DNA of 38,905 nt, taken from NCBI RefSeq assembly GCF_005844425.1, contig NZ_SPHL01000018.1:1-38905 (forward strand), written 5' to 3'. Positions within the stretch are counted from its first letter, which is position 1, and the number at the start of each line of letters is the position of its first letter. Made by a program: the position numbers and the translations under genes. This document shows positions 32,381-38,905 of the stretch, piece after piece. Source of the stretch: Anaerofustis stercorihominis. GTDB lineage: Bacteria; Bacillota; Clostridia; Eubacteriales; Anaerofustaceae. The notes beneath the pieces are model-generated. The model worked only from the letters and a program-made list of their open reading frames with translations. It was not told the DNA's origin and searched no databases.

Positions 32381-32926
32381 TTATTCTAAGTTAGCGTGGT
32401 TTTTATACATTTCAGCTCCGTCTGTATCAATATCTTCCATTAAATCTAAAATAACAGAATCACAAATCAATAATAAACCTTGTTCAAAAAGTGTTCCCAT
32501 TGGTTGTATTGATTTTCCGCTGTCTGATTTATCTTTTGCTTGTGTTTCAACTTTTACGATACAGTCTGCAACTTCTGCAATACCTTCTTTATCATTTGAA
32601 GAAATAAGAGCAATTTTAGCTCCCATTTCTTTTGCTTTTTTTGCCATTGCAACAAGGCTTGATGTTTTACCTGAACCTGAACCTAAAACAAGTAAATCGC
32701 CTTCTAAAATAGCAGGTGTTGTTGTTTCACCTACAACATATGTTTTATATCCCATATGCATAAGTCTCATGGCAAAACCTCTCATCATAAAACCGCTTCT
32801 GCCCATTCCTGCTGTAAAAATTCTGTTAGAATTTTCAATTATTGTTTTAAATTCTTCAACTTGTTTGTCATCAACTTTTTCCATTAATTCAACTAATTCA
32901 TTTGCAACTTGTTTTCTTTTATTCAT
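32381..32926 (-). CDS. hxlB: 6-phospho-3-hexuloisomerase
   Basis: Interconverts 3-hexulose 6-phosphate and fructose 6-phosphate, the partner step of HxlA in the ribulose monophosphate pathway. The 181-residue SIS-domain protein has RIFTAGMGRSGFMMRGFAMRLMH, the GETTTPAI and LVLGSGSGKTSSLVAMA blocks, IALISSN and the C-terminal MGTLFEQGLLLICDSVILDLM, all typical. The start at 32926 shares one base with the stop of the DUF89 gene (TAATG), so translation is coupled; an earlier in-frame ATG would overlap by 25 bp. Its partner hxlA lies elsewhere (20576-21205). Confidence 0.95.
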   Translation of the reverse strand: MNKRKQVANELVELMEKVDDKQVEEFKTIIENSNRIFTAGMGRSGFMMRGFAMRLMHMGYKTYVVGETTTPAILEGDLLVLGSGSGKTSSLVAMAKKAKEMGAKIALISSNDKEGIAEVADCIVKVETQAKDKSDSGKSIQPMGTLFEQGLLLICDSVILDLMEDIDTDGAEMYKNHANLE

Positions 32927-33831
32927 TATATTCTTCCCAATTCCTTCCATGTTTTTTCCATTCTGTCTTTAACGTTTGAGTGTCTGTCACTTATAAACAT
33001 CTCTTGCATTAATTCAGCGTCAAGAGCTTGACAATAAAATCTGCATTTACACAAGAAAAAGTAATATACATTATACTTACTTCCCGACATAACTTCAAAG
33101 TTTGCCATACCTTTTGAAATTATTATGTCAGCTTTATCAAGTACTTCAATACACTCTTTTGAACATTTAGGTAAATATGTACCTACGATATCATTTCCGT
33201 TTGGAACTATATCCGCATAATCTGCCATTCCGGCTTCGTATGCTTCTTTAGGTGTAGCATCACTTGAAATAGGATAAGATGCAGGAACAACAGTAATATG
33301 TTTATCAGGATAAACTTCTTTTAATTTCTTACATAAAAGAGCATCCAAAACAACTTCTCCAACGTTATCAAGAAGAATAACTATTTCCTTTGCATTTTCC
33401 AAATCTTTTGTAAAAATTTCATAAAGTTCTTCATCGAACTTATATTTTTTTACATCGTTAATAATGCTTTTTAAATCATCAAGTGTTAAATTCGGCATTG
33501 TGGCAAAATCAATAACATTACCTGCGATGGCAAATTTAATGGCGTCATTGATAACATCATCACTTTCGTTTAACATACTTTCGATATCATCTTTCATATC
33601 TAAAATACATTTTTGGAATTTTTCTCTCGATTCTTTATGAATATCGTCTGTTTTCATAAATTTTCTCGTTACTCTTTCCCAAGCCGATTCCAATTCTTGA
33701 TAAGAAGCTGCATGCACTGCCTTTGTAACTTCTTCAAAATATTTTTCTCTTTTTTCTTCAGGTATATGCTTATTTGCATATTTTGTGTATCTCCTTCTTG
33801 CACACTCAAGACAAGCTTTACTTGTAGCCAT
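32926..33831 (-). CDS. DUF89/ARMT1-like damage-control phosphatase
   Basis: 301-residue metal-dependent phosphatase of the DUF89 family. An N-terminal C7-x-x-C10 pair (KACLECARR) is followed by helices, and the core has FAIAGNVIDFA, ILLDNVGEVVLDALL (the D-N-x-G-E motif), YPISSDATPKEA, ADIVPNGNDIVGTYL and ISKGMANFEVM. DUF89 enzymes remove harmful or side-product sugar phosphates; members have been shown to act on fructose 1-phosphate and related compounds. The Cys pair fits subfamily I. The stop codon shares a base with the hxlB start codon. This suggests a damage-control role around hexulose or pentulose phosphates, which is inference. Confidence 0.9.
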   Translation of the reverse strand: MATSKACLECARRRYTKYANKHIPEEKREKYFEEVTKAVHAASYQELESAWERVTRKFMKTDDIHKESREKFQKCILDMKDDIESMLNESDDVINDAIKFAIAGNVIDFATMPNLTLDDLKSIINDVKKYKFDEELYEIFTKDLENAKEIVILLDNVGEVVLDALLCKKLKEVYPDKHITVVPASYPISSDATPKEAYEAGMADYADIVPNGNDIVGTYLPKCSKECIEVLDKADIIISKGMANFEVMSGSKYNVYYFFLCKCRFYCQALDAELMQEMFISDRHSNVKDRMEKTWKELGRI

Positions 33832-33897
33832 ATTTACCCCCTTAAAAACAATTCAAATATATTTTACTACAAAAAATTATAAATTAATAGTATTAAA

Positions 33898-33928
33898 TAA
33901 AAAAACACGGCAATAAGCCGTGCTTTTT
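33898..33928 (-). terminator. Intrinsic terminator of the acidic repeat protein gene
   Basis: GCACGGC, TTATT loop, GCCGTGT and T's on the - strand. Flanking A/T tracts allow function in both directions, but no + strand gene ends here. Confidence 0.85.
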
Positions 33929-33978
33929 ATAACAAGTTATTATTTTTCTTTCTTATCTGATTTACTGACAGTATCCTC

Positions 33979-36621
33979 TTAATCTTCTTTTTTATTATTT
34001 TCGTCTTTTGAACTGTCAATATCTTCTATATCTTCTCTTTCTTCATCATATTCAATGATATCTTCTTTTATCTTACTATCAAGTTCATTTTCAGATTGTT
34101 CATCTTGAATATCTTCAATATCTTCTTCTACTGAAGAATCTATATTATCAGTACTTGAAACTTCTTCTTCCTCTTCTTCATATGTTTCCCTTGAAGTTTC
34201 AGCATTTGAACTTTCTTTGCTGTCTGAAATATCATTTTCTTGATTATCAATAACTTGCTGTTCTTCTTCAAGCTGTTCTACTTCATTAGTGCTTTCATCA
34301 TCTGATGTATTTTCTACTTCTTCACTTGATATTTCTTCTTCATCTGAAACTATATTTTCATCTGATTCTTCAAGCTCTTCTTCGTAACTTTCATCATCTG
34401 ATGTATTTTCTACTTCTTCACTTGATACTTCTTCATCTGAATCTATATTTTTATCTGATTCTTCAAGCTCTTCTTCGTAACTTTCATCATCTAATGTATT
34501 TTCTACTTCTTCACTTGATACTTCTTCTTTATTAGATGATGTATTTTCATTTTCTTCAACAGCTTCATTTTCAGTGATATCTTCTATACCTTCATCATTT
34601 TCTTTAATGTCATTTTCTTCTGACTCACTTTCATCTGCTGTGTTGGTTTCCTTGTTTTCTTCTACATATTCATCAGTAGTTTCTTCTAAAACATCTTCAT
34701 GAGCATTTTCATTTTCATCTGAAACTTCATTATCTTCAGTATTCAATTTTTGATCATCTTGTTCATCGATTAAAGGATTTTCCTCTTCATAAGAAGTTTC
34801 ATTATTATCCTCATTTTCTAAAGTAGTGTCTTGTTCATCATGTTTTAAATCATCAGAATTTTCTTCTTTTGATATATCTTCTTTTGTTAAATCACTTTCT
34901 TGTGTTTCTTCTAAATCCTCATCAAGGACATCTTTTGTTTCACTATCAACTTCTTGAGATATATCTTCATTTTCATATTGATTTTCTTCTTCGCTGTTTA
35001 AAACATCTTCTTCGTTAATATCTGCAATATCCTCATCTGTTTCTTCTGTAATTTCTTTAATGGTTTCTTCAAACTCATTTTCATTATTTATTTCATCATA
35101 AATAGACTCTATTTCTTCTTTTGATACATCATCTAAAATAACATCATCCAAAGCTTCATCGGTATTGTCAATATTTTCAGTATTATCATTATCAAAAATA
35201 TCTTCAAAAATTTCTTCTTCATTTATAGAAGTATTTTCATCTGTAATATCTTCAATATCTTCTCCAAACTCTTCAACATTAAAAGCTTCATTTTTGCTTG
35301 ACTGTTCAAAAGCTAAGTTTAGATTTTTATCCCTCTTTGCTTCATATAATTCTTCATCAACATCTTCAAATACAAAGCTTTCTTCATCATTGTCATAATC
35401 TTGATCAATTAATGTTGCTTTGCTTACATGATTTTCTGAATTATTTACAAGTTCAAAGCCGATTTCTTCTTTTACGTCGTTTTCATTTTCAAATTCGTAA
35501 AATTCGTTTTCGTCTTTAATTCTCGTCATTGCGGCTACATTACCGATATTGACATTTTCGCTTTCTTCTTTTTTATTTTCTTCACTGGAAGATTTTATCT
35601 TATTATCTAAATCTTCTTCTATTTCTTTATAATCTATAATATTTCCGTTTAATTCACCATTAGAAACAATATCTGCCGTACCATTTTCTTTTGGTACAAT
35701 TTTGATATCCTTTAAGCTTGGATATAATTTCATGATTTGTTCTACTGTAAATACATTCTCTCCGTCAACTTCTTCCTCTTCACCAGCTTCTTCAATAACA
35801 ATTTCGTCATAATATTCATAATCGTCATCATGGCTTATAGGTTCCAACCCAAGAGCCCTTTTCTTTTTAAGTTCCTTTTCTCTTCTTCTACGTTCTTTTC
35901 TTTGTTCTGCTCTTCTTTCAGCTTTTAAATATAATGTCATTAAAAGAACATACAAAATAGCACATAATATTCCAATTAGAATAAACGGTGTATAATCAAA
36001 GTCTTCAAGATTTATTGAATTTATCGCTTTATCAAAAAAGTCATAATCATCTATATTTTCTTCTCTTAAAGAATTATCGGTAAAAACGAAATAATATACA
36101 TCCCCATGATCAATGGTAAACAAAATCATTCCGTGTCCAGTTAAATCTTCTCCATCAGCACCGGTAAGCTTTGAATTATAATATATCTTATATCCGTTTC
36201 TTCTGTCTATTTTGCAATTTTCAACTTTTGTTACGGTTGGTGAAGAGGTGAATTTCTTTGCAATGTTTACTGCATTTTGCTGCATATATGAATCATTGCC
36301 ATATGTGTTTTCTAAAATATCACTTTTTATATTAATCTTATCAGGATCTTTGATGTTATTTTTTTCAAGTACATCTTCACCTATAAAATCTTCAACTTTT
36401 TCGACGTGAATTTCAAGTCTTATTTGATCTTCATAAGGGATTGTTACAACAGACAAATTACTATCCATTACAACGTTTTTTACATCTTTAGGAATTTTTA
36501 AACTATATAGATATGTTGTATTATAATATTCCTCATAGGAATTAAACCCAAATACCGGAGTAGAAAGGTTTGTTATTAATATTAATAATGTCATAAAAAA
36601 AGTTAATATTTTCTTTTTCAT
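33979..36621 (-). CDS. Large single-pass membrane protein with acidic, repetitive intracellular tail
   Basis: 880 residues in four parts. (1) Signal-like segment (about 1-25, KKKILTFFMTLLILITNLSTPVFG). (2) Extracellular domain (about 26-205, with QIRLEIHVEKVEDFIGED, RRNGYKIYYNSKLTG and HGMILFTIDHGDVYYFVFTD), resembling PsbP/DUF1795-like lipoprotein folds. (3) Membrane helix (about 211-232) followed by a very basic stretch (233-256), which by the positive-inside rule points the C-terminus to the cytoplasm. (4) About 620 residues dominated by Glu, Asp, Ser and Asn, predicted disordered, with tandem 31-32-residue repeats near 725-830. I do not recognise the whole protein. It appears to be monocistronic, with its own terminator. 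Function unknown. Confidence 0.85.
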   Translation of the reverse strand: MKKKILTFFMTLLILITNLSTPVFGFNSYEEYYNTTYLYSLKIPKDVKNVVMDSNLSVVTIPYEDQIRLEIHVEKVEDFIGEDVLEKNNIKDPDKINIKSDILENTYGNDSYMQQNAVNIAKKFTSSPTVTKVENCKIDRRNGYKIYYNSKLTGADGEDLTGHGMILFTIDHGDVYYFVFTDNSLREENIDDYDFFDKAINSINLEDFDYTPFILIGILCAILYVLLMTLYLKAERRAEQRKERRRREKELKKKRALGLEPISHDDDYEYYDEIVIEEAGEEEEVDGENVFTVEQIMKLYPSLKDIKIVPKENGTADIVSNGELNGNIIDYKEIEEDLDNKIKSSSEENKKEESENVNIGNVAAMTRIKDENEFYEFENENDVKEEIGFELVNNSENHVSKATLIDQDYDNDEESFVFEDVDEELYEAKRDKNLNLAFEQSSKNEAFNVEEFGEDIEDITDENTSINEEEIFEDIFDNDNTENIDNTDEALDDVILDDVSKEEIESIYDEINNENEFEETIKEITEETDEDIADINEEDVLNSEEENQYENEDISQEVDSETKDVLDEDLEETQESDLTKEDISKEENSDDLKHDEQDTTLENEDNNETSYEEENPLIDEQDDQKLNTEDNEVSDENENAHEDVLEETTDEYVEENKETNTADESESEENDIKENDEGIEDITENEAVEENENTSSNKEEVSSEEVENTLDDESYEEELEESDKNIDSDEEVSSEEVENTSDDESYEEELEESDENIVSDEEEISSEEVENTSDDESTNEVEQLEEEQQVIDNQENDISDSKESSNAETSRETYEEEEEEVSSTDNIDSSVEEDIEDIQDEQSENELDSKIKEDIIEYDEEREDIEDIDSSKDENNKKED
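34292..34545 (-). repeat. Three tandem 93-96 bp coding repeats
   Basis: Near-identical units begin at about 34292, 34388 and 34481 (+ strand CTTTCATCATCTGATG). They encode SSEEVENTSDDESYEEELEE-type units of 32 and 31 residues. DNA identity is high, including synonymous positions, so the duplications look recent. Confidence 0.85.
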
Positions 36622-36734
36622 ATAATTCCTACCTTATTTTCATTCCTTTTAATGATATCACAAAATTAAACAAAATAAAAGGAATATTATATACTAACAA
36701 ATTATAAAATTATTAATTTTTTCTTTAGTTTTTA

Positions 36735-36764
36735 TAAAAAAAACGTCCGTTTTTTGGACGTTTT
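36735..36764 (-). terminator. Intrinsic terminator of the GntR/GyrI-like operon
   Basis: AAACGTCC, AAAAAAC loop, GGACGTTT and a long T tract on the - strand; it starts at the stop codon of the GyrI-like gene. Confidence 0.9.
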
Positions 36765-37422
36765 ATTTTTTTATTGGATGGCGAATTACCGTTTTTAAAT
36801 TATCTATGTTTTTTACTCTTCTTGGATCAGATAAATATATTTCATGGTGTAATCTTTCTTTTGAAAAATCGTTTTTATACCCTTCTTTTTCAATAAACGA
36901 ATTCATTTTTTCAATTGAAACACCCTCATCATCATAAGAACCCATATGCATAATTTGAACGCATAAGCCTTCTTCTATTTCCTTAAAAAATGTATTTGAA
37001 AAATCAACATCATTATTTTTCTTCTTAAATTTTTCTTTAGCTCTTCCAAAGACTTCTTTTGTAACAAATTCAGGTTGTCGTATCATTGAATACCAACATA
37101 AATCATCTTTATTCGTTATATTTAATCCGTCAAAATACTCATCTTCAACCCACCAAAAACCTTCAAGAGGCGGAACGACATATTCAAAATATCCATCTAT
37201 TTTATCTAAAGGATCTTTACTCATTTTACTCATCTTTATTGTAAAAGAAAGACCATAAAGAATTTCCATTGCATTTTTATATTCTATTGAAGTGTTTGGA
37301 TTACCCTTACCTTTTACCATTATAAAATTCATTTTGGGAACTTCTATAATACTTGGAGTTTTCTTTGGCATATATAAATCTTTATATTCCTTTTTATAAT
37401 CAAGTTTAAAATCACTTTTCAT
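36763..37422 (-). CDS. GyrI-like small-molecule-binding domain protein
   Basis: 219-residue soluble protein of the GyrI-like (SHS2-type) family: FIMVKGKGNPNTSIEYKNAMEILYGLSFTIK, the YFEYVVPPLEGFWW block, DLCWYSMIRQPEFVT and QIMHMGSYDDEG, with a C-terminal HHEIYLSDPRRV. Some stand-alone members hydrolyse cyclopropane-containing toxins; others only bind drugs. The W-rich EGFWW and E-x-Y-L-S-D motifs fit the stand-alone clostridial/Listeria type. AAGGAG precedes the ATG. It is downstream of a GntR regulator gene on the same strand (11-bp gap), which probably controls it. Confidence 0.88.
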   Translation of the reverse strand: MKSDFKLDYKKEYKDLYMPKKTPSIIEVPKMNFIMVKGKGNPNTSIEYKNAMEILYGLSFTIKMSKMSKDPLDKIDGYFEYVVPPLEGFWWVEDEYFDGLNITNKDDLCWYSMIRQPEFVTKEVFGRAKEKFKKKNNDVDFSNTFFKEIEEGLCVQIMHMGSYDDEGVSIEKMNSFIEKEGYKNDFSKERLHHEIYLSDPRRVKNIDNLKTVIRHPIKK

Positions 37423-37433
37423 CAGTACACTCC

Positions 37434-38168
37434 TTATAAAAATTCATATCTAAGTTTAACCTTATCGCCTCTGAATATTACTTTTGAGTATTCATAAGGC
37501 TTTTTAAAGGCATCATACATTACATCTTCAAGAATTAAAAGAGGATATCCGCTTCCTGTTTCAAAAATTGCGCTTACATCTTCGGTAGAGGTCATTGATT
37601 CCAATGTTTCCAAAACTTTATTTGGTTTTATTTCGTACTTTTCTTCTATTAAAACACAAAGCTGTTTACTTTCCAGTTCATCACATTCCCATATTTCTTT
37701 AAATTTATTATAAGGCAAATATGAATAGTGAAGACTTATAGGTTCACCTTCGGCAAGACGAAGCCTTTTTATAAATATAACGTCATCATTTTCTTTTATT
37801 CCTAGGTGAGATGCAATGTTTATTCCCGCTTTTATTATTTCTTTGTTTAGTAGTTTTGTTGTTGTCTTATACCCCATTCGTTCAAGCTGTTCTCTAAAAC
37901 CCATGTATGCAAGAGATGTAGTCATTATTTTTGGGTTTGCAACAAAAGTACCTTTCCCCGTAACCCTATATAAAACACCTTCTTTGACAAGGTGATTACA
38001 GGCATTTCTTACGGTAATTCTACTTAAATCATATTCTTTCATAAGTTCTGCTTCTGACGGAACTTTTGTATTTACTTTCCATATTCCTTTTTCAATATTC
38101 CCTCTTATTAATTCTTCAAGTTGAAGATACAAAGGTTTGGGATCATTTCTATCTATAATGTTATTCAT
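37434..38168 (-). CDS. GntR-family regulator with UTRA ligand-binding domain (HutC subfamily)
   Basis: About 244 residues. The winged helix (about 5-75: PLYLQLEELIRGNIEKGIW, VPSEAELMKEYDLSRITVRNA, YRVTGKGTFVA) is followed by a UTRA domain (KTTTKLLNKEI, FIKRLRLAEGEPISLHYSYLP, YPLLILEDVMYDAFKKPYEYSK). UTRA regulators bind sugars, amino acids or similar effectors; the ligand here is unknown. The ATG at 38168 is preferred because GAGAGG lies upstream; a GTG at 38177 would overlap the ribosome binding site. Tandem palindromes at 38184-38207 are likely its operator. Confidence 0.93.
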   Translation of the reverse strand: MNNIIDRNDPKPLYLQLEELIRGNIEKGIWKVNTKVPSEAELMKEYDLSRITVRNACNHLVKEGVLYRVTGKGTFVANPKIMTTSLAYMGFREQLERMGYKTTTKLLNKEIIKAGINIASHLGIKENDDVIFIKRLRLAEGEPISLHYSYLPYNKFKEIWECDELESKQLCVLIEEKYEIKPNKVLETLESMTSTEDVSAIFETGSGYPLLILEDVMYDAFKKPYEYSKVIFRGDKVKLRYEFL

Positions 38169-38183
38169 AATGTTCACCTCTCA

Positions 38184-38207
38184 TTATAACCCGTTATAAC
38201 CAGTTAT
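38184..38207. promoter_or_regulatory. Tandem palindromic operator upstream of the gntR gene
   Basis: TTATAAC-CC-GTTATAA (38184-38199) is a perfect 7-2-7 palindrome. It overlaps a second dyad, ATAAC-CA-GTTAT (38196-38207), sharing GTTATAAC, so half-sites recur every 10-11 bp. Such spacing on one helix face suggests two cooperating repressor dimers and autoregulation. Confidence 0.7.
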
Positions 38208-38270
38208 TAATTTTAATATAACATAAAAGATAAATAAAATCAAAATGCTTATTATTTTAAAAAAGTTAAA

Positions 38271-38905
38271 TTACTCATCACTTCCCTTTTGGTGCATAAA
38301 TTCATTAATGAATGCTGCCGTTATAATTCCTGACGGCAAGGCTATTATTGCAATACCGAAAAACGAAGAAATAATACTTACAATTCTTCCTAAAAAAGTA
38401 ACAGGATAAATATCTCCATAACCTATTGTTGTAAGAGCAGAAGTTGCCCAATATATTGCTTCAAAAAAATTATCAAAAGTACCCGGTTCAACGTTAAACA
38501 TAAAAAAAGCAGAAAACAATATATATCCAAAGGCAAAAAATAAAATAGAAGTTAATATATCTTTTTCTTTTTTTACTGCATTAAATACGATTTTTATATT
38601 TTTTGAATATCTAAAACTTCTAAGCAAAGTACAAGTTTTAAATATTCTAAACAACCTAAACATCTTTAACGAATCATTTAATAAGTACAGTACAGGAAGC
38701 ATTGAAATCAAATCAATTATTGCCAAAAATGTAAAAGGATAAAGTATAAACGATAATTTACCTTTTTCAAGCTTATAATCTGCAGTTATAAACCTTAAAA
38801 CATAATCTATAAAAAATACAATAAAACAAATGATATCAATAACATAAAAAACTTTATTATTTGTTTTAAAACATAACGGTATCATTGAAAGTATTATTAC
38901 TAAAC
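38271..38905 (-). CDS. Voltage-gated potassium channel, 5' end cut by the window
   Basis: The frame is open to the window edge (the codons before the Met at 38885 read LVIILS), so the N-terminus and most of S1 are missing. What remains is S2 (VFYVIDIICFIVFFIDYVLRFI), S3 (FTFLAIIDLISMLPVLYL), a voltage-sensor-like S4 with regularly spaced Arg/Lys (KMFRLFRIFKTCTLLRSFR), S5, a pore helix (FFEAIYWATSAL), the K+ selectivity filter TTIGYGD, and S6 (ISSFFGIAIIALPSGII). Six-helix KvAP-like channels have this layout. A short C-terminus without a RCK domain follows. No regulatory partner is seen. Confidence 0.93.
   Translation of the reverse strand, partial: LVIILSMIPLCFKTNNKVFYVIDIICFIVFFIDYVLRFITADYKLEKGKLSFILYPFTFLAIIDLISMLPVLYLLNDSLKMFRLFRIFKTCTLLRSFRYSKNIKIVFNAVKKEKDILTSILFFAFGYILFSAFFMFNVEPGTFDNFFEAIYWATSALTTIGYGDIYPVTFLGRIVSIISSFFGIAIIALPSGIITAAFINEFMHQKGSDE

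Noticed and set aside
34305-34535. Leucine/histidine-rich + strand ORF opposite the acidic repeat protein
   Set aside because: It is the complementary reading of the Glu/Asp/Ser repeat and has no ribosome binding site or independent codon signal.

Overview
The window is about 38.9 kb of AT-rich DNA (roughly 30% G+C by eye) from a low-GC Gram-positive bacterium of the class Clostridia (Eubacteriales-like, anaerobic). The grounds are strong GGAGG-type ribosome binding sites, A/T-ending codons, an IspH-ribosomal protein S1 fusion, endospore regulators (SpoIIGA-sigma E, SpoIIAA-SpoIIAB-sigma F, SpoVAC-D-E), a Firmicutes-type lexA/yneA SOS pair and a DAP-type MurE. I cannot name the species from the sequence; an Anaerofustis/Eubacteriaceae-type organism would fit.

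Layout. (1) 1-3.3 kb: tail of an unknown gene, birA behind a BirA-operator-like inverted repeat that carries its own -35 box, a GNAT acetyltransferase, then a spoIIG locus whose SpoIIGA is reduced to one membrane helix plus the aspartic protease domain, followed by sigE with a short pro-sequence. (2) 3.4-9.3 kb: murE, a permuted papain-like protein, a small membrane protein, serC, serA and a BaiN/YhiN-type flavoprotein. (3) 9.3-12.8 kb: lexA and a divergent yneA-like LysM gene separated by three LexA boxes, an intact tyrosine recombinase, and azlCD. (4) 12.8-20.5 kb, the accessory part: a 28-bp palindrome, tex, a decayed HsdR tail, a MerR-type promoter driving flavodoxin and an iron alcohol dehydrogenase, then on the other strand an Mrr-like nuclease, a WYL regulator and a tyrosine recombinase that has lost catalytic residues. 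A second copy of the palindrome lies across the WYL/recombinase junction. (5) 20.5-28.6 kb: hxlA, ispH-rpsA, plsC, cmk, a small membrane-anchored protein, and spoIIAA-spoIIAB-sigF-spoVAC-spoVAD-spoVAE. (6) 28.8-38.9 kb: a purine permease, aroQ, an SPFH/NfeD pair, hxlB coupled to a DUF89 phosphatase, an 880-residue membrane protein with a very acidic repetitive tail, a GyrI-like protein with a GntR/UTRA regulator, and a voltage-gated K+ channel cut by the window edge.

Nearly all genes left of about 17.2 kb run on the + strand and all genes to the right run on the - strand. Transcription therefore converges at 17.2-17.4 kb, as is typical near a replication terminus, although a local island could give the same picture.

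The most interesting signals are: (a) the minimal SpoIIGA together with a shortened sigma E pro-sequence; (b) two near-identical (26/28) 28-bp palindromes with 11-6-11 recombinase-site geometry, next to two tyrosine recombinases, one apparently dead; (c) the nuclease-WYL-dead recombinase operon, a possible uncharacterised defence module; (d) hxlB translationally coupled to a DUF89 damage-control phosphatase; (e) the acidic repeat membrane protein. All functional statements rest on reading the sequence and knowledge of the families; no database search was run.
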